NCBI GenBank assembly: GCA_951812505.1
Contig: CATOSI010000001.1
Coordinates: 124,001 to 188,000 of the forward strand
Direction: 5' to 3'
Source of the DNA: an uncultured Dehalococcoidia bacterium
GTDB lineage: Bacteria; Chloroflexota; Dehalococcoidia; Lucifugimonadales; UBA1123
Length of the DNA: 64,000 nt
Positions 60,578 to 64,000 of this stretch are shown here, piece by piece. Every line of letters begins with the position of its first letter. Positions within the stretch are counted from its first letter, which is position 1. Under the pieces are notes generated by a model. That model saw nothing but the letters and a program-made list of their open reading frames with translations, had not been told where the DNA came from and made no database searches. The translations under genes were made by a program, and so were the position numbers.

Positions 60578-63196
60578 ATGGCATCAAGAAACCAGTGGCT
60601 TTTCTCACTAGTCCTCGCGACTGTCTTTGCGATTCTGGTCGCTTGCGGCGAGAACGTAGTCGAGGTCCCTGTTGAGAAGGTGGTGGAAGTCGAGGTTCCC
60701 GTAGAGAAAGTGGTAGAGGTGGAGATTCCCGTAGAGAAAGTGGTGGAAGTCGAAGTCCCGGTTGAAAAAGTTGTTGAGGTTCCCGTCGAGAAGGTAGTAG
60801 AGGTCGAGGTTCCTGTCGAGAAGGTGGTGGAAGTTGAGGTTCCTGTTGAGAAGCTAGTAGAGGTCGAGGTTCCCATCGTAAAGAACCTCATCGTCAATAA
60901 TCTTCAGGAATGCGCATCGTCCTTCGACCAGCAGGCAGATTATTTCCCGGACAAGACCGAAGCTCGATATGCCAGGGAGTGGCAGGTCGAGTACTTCGAC
61001 AACTATAAGGTCGTAACAGTTGATACGGACACAAGCCCGGACGCGCAGAATCTCATTCGATACGTTCTGGTACAGTGCGGGACGCCGGAACCGGAACTTA
61101 CCGGGGACTTGGCAGATGCAATGGTTGTCGAAGTGCCGGTGCAGCGCTTCTGGGAAGGCGGCGGCGCCACGTTTGCGGCACTGGACGCGCTTGGAGTACT
61201 TGATCGGCTGATTGGAGTCAACACAAGAACTTCAGGCCACAAAAACTTCTTCCTCCCGGACGTGGTCGCCCGAGTCACCCAGGATGACATATTCGAGGAA
61301 ACAAGCTACGGGGATGACCTGGAGCTGATCCTGAACGGCGATCCCGATGTGTACTTCCAGTACAACGGCGACGACTGGCGGAACAACGCGCTACAGGTTG
61401 GCGTGCCAGCCATTCACTACTCCCCCTTCTCCGAAGGACCTCTGGGCTCCGCGGAGCAGGTGAAGTTTGTGTCGCTGTTCTTTAACCTGGAGGCCAGGGC
61501 CAATCGGTACTTCGAGCCAATTGCCGAAGAGTACAACATGGTCAAGTCCCTTGCTCAAAGCCAGTCGGCCAGTCCTTCTGTCCTACTGGGGACTATCGCA
61601 AGGTCCGGACAATTCCAGAGTAGGAATCGCACCCGCCTGGAGTCGATACTGATCGAAGACGCGGGGGGAGCGCGTCCCTTGCTGAAGGCGGTTGACCAGG
61701 GCTTGCTGGACGGTACGGCTCACCTGGGCTTTGGTGGAGTCGCGGTGGAGACGGCGCTCGAACACGGGCACGGCGCGGAATACTGGTTCGACATGGCCTA
61801 CATTCCAAGTGAGCGAACTGTTCCCGAATTTCTCGAGCGCAACCCTCTGAACGGGGATTTCGCCCCGATGACTGCGGGCAACGCGTTCCACAGGTATGGG
61901 CGAGCGAGCGATTACCACAGCACTGGTGCTGTGCGGGCGGACATCCTCCTGAAGGACATCGTAAGCATAATCCATCCGGGACTGTTGCCCAATCACCGGC
62001 TTGTGTTCCTTGATCGGATAGAAACGGCCGCTGAGATAGGAGTCATCGCGAGCAATCCCCAGGGCCCGGTGGAAGAGTATGTTCCAGGGACGGACTATTT
62101 CCCCGATAAGGTGGAAGTGAAATGGGCCAAGGACTGGACGGTCAGCTACCACGGCAACTATAAGATCGTGAATATGGGGCCGGTCGGCGACGCCAACGCC
62201 GGAAGCCGTGAAACCTACGCGCTCGTTCAGAAGGGAACGCCCGCGCCGGAACTGACGGGCAATCTCGCGGGCGCGGATATCATAGAGATACCCGTTGAAA
62301 CCCTGTACGAAAATTCCGGCGGCGGGTCGGTGGTTACGGCTCTTGAAGAGCTTGGAGAAGCCGACGCCCTTATCGGGCTAGCGTATATACCGCTCGGGGA
62401 CTTTTCCGAGATCACGCCCGAATTGGATAGGCGATACAAGTCTGACGACTTTCTGGTCGCCAATGTCTCTGCGGACGGATGGGAGCCTGTTGTCGAAGCC
62501 GACCCCGATGTTGTCGTAGTGCCTTACAGCGCTGACCAGAGGGAAACCGCCAGGTCGCTCGGCCTGGGCGCGGTGTTCTACAACCCCTTCTGGGAAACTC
62601 CCCTGGGATCAGCGGAACACTTGAAGTTCTGGTCTCTGTTCTTCAACCAGGAAAAACTGGCGAATGAACTCTTCGCCCCTGTTGAGATCGAGTATGTAGC
62701 GTTAGCGAGGCAGGTGTCGGAGGCGAAGCCCGCCGATAGTCAGCCAACGGTGATCCGGGGCGCGATCAACAGAAGCGGTTCGTGGTCAGTCACCGGCGCC
62801 GACCGGGTGGACTATCACCTCATCAGAGACGCCGGCGGTGTGCCCCTGTTCATAGACTCGGCTCTGGGCTTGGACGCCTTCGCGAGCGTCTCCGTGGAAG
62901 AGGCTATCGAGGCGAGCGAGGACGCGGACTTCTGGTGGAACCCTTCCTATGACGCTTTGCGGAACGGCGCGGACGGCGCGGCATGGGTTGATCAGAACTC
63001 CCTGAACGCCGAGATTCCCGCGCTCGGTGAAGGTGCGGCGTTCCACATCTTCAAGCGCGGTGAGGATTACTACAAGACCGCCCTCAATTACAGAGTGGAC
63101 CTGCTGCTGAAAGACCTGGTGAGTATCCTCCATCCCGACCTCGCGCCGAATCACGAGACCCTCTGGTTGGAGATCATAAACCCGCCTTCACAGTAA
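60578..63196 (+). CDS. Lipoprotein with two tandem iron-siderophore-type substrate-binding domains
   Basis: 872 residues. A signal peptide ends in the lipobox ILVAC (Cys23), followed by about 75 residues of near-perfect Val-Glu-Lys repeats (PVEKVVEVEV units). Two copies of a roughly 380-residue periplasmic binding domain of the Fe3+-siderophore (TroA-like) type follow. Each starts DYFPDK (about residues 122 and 505), then GTPxPELTG, LGSAEQVKF/LGSAEHLKF, SLFFN and a closing RADILLKDIVSIIHPGL/RVDLLLKDLVSILHPDL. AGGAG lies nine bases before the ATG. A membrane permease or ATPase is not encoded nearby. Confidence 0.88.
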   Translation: MASRNQWLFSLVLATVFAILVACGENVVEVPVEKVVEVEVPVEKVVEVEIPVEKVVEVEVPVEKVVEVPVEKVVEVEVPVEKVVEVEVPVEKLVEVEVPIVKNLIVNNLQECASSFDQQADYFPDKTEARYAREWQVEYFDNYKVVTVDTDTSPDAQNLIRYVLVQCGTPEPELTGDLADAMVVEVPVQRFWEGGGATFAALDALGVLDRLIGVNTRTSGHKNFFLPDVVARVTQDDIFEETSYGDDLELILNGDPDVYFQYNGDDWRNNALQVGVPAIHYSPFSEGPLGSAEQVKFVSLFFNLEARANRYFEPIAEEYNMVKSLAQSQSASPSVLLGTIARSGQFQSRNRTRLESILIEDAGGARPLLKAVDQGLLDGTAHLGFGGVAVETALEHGHGAEYWFDMAYIPSERTVPEFLERNPLNGDFAPMTAGNAFHRYGRASDYHSTGAVRADILLKDIVSIIHPGLLPNHRLVFLDRIETAAEIGVIASNPQGPVEEYVPGTDYFPDKVEVKWAKDWTVSYHGNYKIVNMGPVGDANAGSRETYALVQKGTPAPELTGNLAGADIIEIPVETLYENSGGGSVVTALEELGEADALIGLAYIPLGDFSEITPELDRRYKSDDFLVANVSADGWEPVVEADPDVVVVPYSADQRETARSLGLGAVFYNPFWETPLGSAEHLKFWSLFFNQEKLANELFAPVEIEYVALARQVSEAKPADSQPTVIRGAINRSGSWSVTGADRVDYHLIRDAGGVPLFIDSALGLDAFASVSVEEAIEASEDADFWWNPSYDALRNGADGAAWVDQNSLNAEIPALGEGAAFHIFKRGEDYYKTALNYRVDLLLKDLVSILHPDLAPNHETLWLEIINPPSQ

Positions 63197-63216
63197 CTGA
63201 CGAGGACTTATGCAAA

Positions 63217-64000
63217 ATGCCCTACGCGTCCAATGACGGGGTTCAGATTCATTACGAAGTAGCAGGCGAAGGCATATCGCTGGTTCTGCTTCACGGCTTT
63301 GGAGTGTCGGGAGACGCTTGGAATACAGGCGGCCACGTCGCCGCTCTGAGTAGCGAGTTCCAGGTTATTACCATGGACGCGCGGGGGCATGGCAGAAGCG
63401 ACAAGCCACATGAGCCAGCCGCTTACAGCCTGCCCGAAAGGGTTCGGGATGTTACAGCTGTTCTCGATGCCACTGGAGTGGATACAGCTCACTTTCTCGG
63501 ATTTTCGCTTGGAGGCGTTACGGGCTTTGGGTTGTGCAAGTACGCCCCCAGCCGGTTCCAATCGGTTATCGCGCTGGGGGCTCACCCATACTCTGAAGAG
63601 TTTCCTGAAGACTTCGAGGAGTGGGGTCAGAGATATATCAATTACGGAGTGGAAGCTGCGATTAAACGCGAAGCCAGGGTGTCCGGTTCTGTCAGTGAGA
63701 AGAGGAAGGAGGAATTGGAATCTCGCGATTGGAAAGCTCTCGGTGCTGCACTGCTCGCTACCAAGAGAATCAAAGGGCTGAGTGATGGACTTTCGCGCGG
63801 CCGGACACCCTATTTGCTGATATGCGGAACCGAAGACCATGATCATGATCTTGCCAGAAGGTCTGCCGCTGAGTTTCCGAATGTCTCCTTTATACCCTTG
63901 GAGGGTTTCGACCATCATGAGAGCCGATCTCGTCTGGATGTTCTCATACCGATAGTGAAAGACTTCTTTGGCTCATCGTCGGTTGAAGCCGGTACTCACC
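63217..64000 (+). CDS. Alpha/beta hydrolase (runs off the right edge)
   Basis: 261 codons are visible with no stop before the window end. LVLLHGFGVSGDAWN gives the oxyanion loop, MDARGHGRSDKP the conserved strand-4 motif, FLGFSLGGVTGFG the nucleophile elbow (Ser in GFSLGG), LICGTEDHDHD the acid and GFDHHE the late His. Nearly the whole catalytic domain is present. It starts 20 bases after the lipoprotein stop and may be co-transcribed with it. Esterase, lactonase or C-C hydrolase roles are all possible. Confidence 0.88.
   Translation, partial: MPYASNDGVQIHYEVAGEGISLVLLHGFGVSGDAWNTGGHVAALSSEFQVITMDARGHGRSDKPHEPAAYSLPERVRDVTAVLDATGVDTAHFLGFSLGGVTGFGLCKYAPSRFQSVIALGAHPYSEEFPEDFEEWGQRYINYGVEAAIKREARVSGSVSEKRKEELESRDWKALGAALLATKRIKGLSDGLSRGRTPYLLICGTEDHDHDLARRSAAEFPNVSFIPLEGFDHHESRSRLDVLIPIVKDFFGSSSVEAGTH

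Noticed and set aside
60655..60880. Regularly spaced DNA repeats that could suggest a CRISPR array
   Set aside because: The repeats are in frame inside a lipoprotein gene, encode Val-Glu-Lys units and have no unique spacers.

Overview
The window looks like chromosome from an uncultured, probably marine Chloroflexota of the SAR202/Dehalococcoidia type. This rests on gene content rather than a marker tree: F420/flavin-type luciferase-like oxidoreductases, a mandelate-racemase-family enolase, a DUF3090/SCO1664 pair, lipoproteins with long Val-Glu-Lys linkers behind the lipobox, and many short palindromic intergenic repeats. Genes are dense, TTG and GTG starts are common, and no rRNA, tRNA or CRISPR array was seen.

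Region by region. 1-2.4 kb (minus): the start of a UbiD decarboxylase cut by the left edge, a CinA-like/NMN-adenylyltransferase-like fusion and a His-rich HPP membrane protein. 2.5-7.1 kb (plus): a potassium module (TrkH pore, TrkA, a universal stress protein, two single-domain RCK proteins) followed by pheA. 7.1-10.6 kb (minus): two small envelope proteins, an MfnB-TusA-like fusion, a DapA-family aldolase and ribosomal protein L28. 10.7-19.6 kb: a fatty-acid kinase pair (FakA/FakB), a Cas4-like/DEDD nuclease, RecG and a VOC protein. 19.7-27.3 kb: cupin, mitochondrial-type aconitase, ferredoxin, acyl-CoA synthetase, SerS and a SelA-fold enzyme. 27.4-31.3 kb (plus): a compact fatty-acid synthesis cluster (HadA-like and HadB/MaoC-like hot-dog proteins, PlsX, FabG, FabL). 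31.3-35.6 kb (minus): YgfZ, ErpA, PncC, a flavin oxidoreductase and an FMN reductase. 36-47 kb: a peptide-type ABC importer without its ATPases, a second flavin oxidoreductase, a PepC/bleomycin-hydrolase-type peptidase, an NHL propeller protein, SbcC and a CoA-transferase beta subunit. 47.4-64 kb: a YjhG-type sugar-acid dehydratase, a mobile element, a GMC oxidoreductase, an amidase, a membrane sulfite-oxidase-like protein, an enolase-superfamily enzyme, the SCO1664/DUF3090 pair, a duplicated iron-siderophore-type binding lipoprotein and an alpha/beta hydrolase cut by the right edge.

The most striking object is at 49624-52101: an IS1595-family transposon that carries a complete type II restriction-modification system as cargo. 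Its 24-bp terminal inverted repeats match at 21 positions and it is flanked by a perfect 8-bp target duplication (AAAGTTTT). Transposase, methyltransferase and an MvaI/BcnI-like endonuclease form one overlapping operon. The promoter -35 box lies in the left terminal repeat and the endonuclease stop codon lies in the right one.

Other points worth a look are the MfnB-TusA-like fusion, the CinA-like/NMNAT-like fusion, the tandemly duplicated binding protein behind a palindromic operator, and at least two families of dispersed palindromic repeats.
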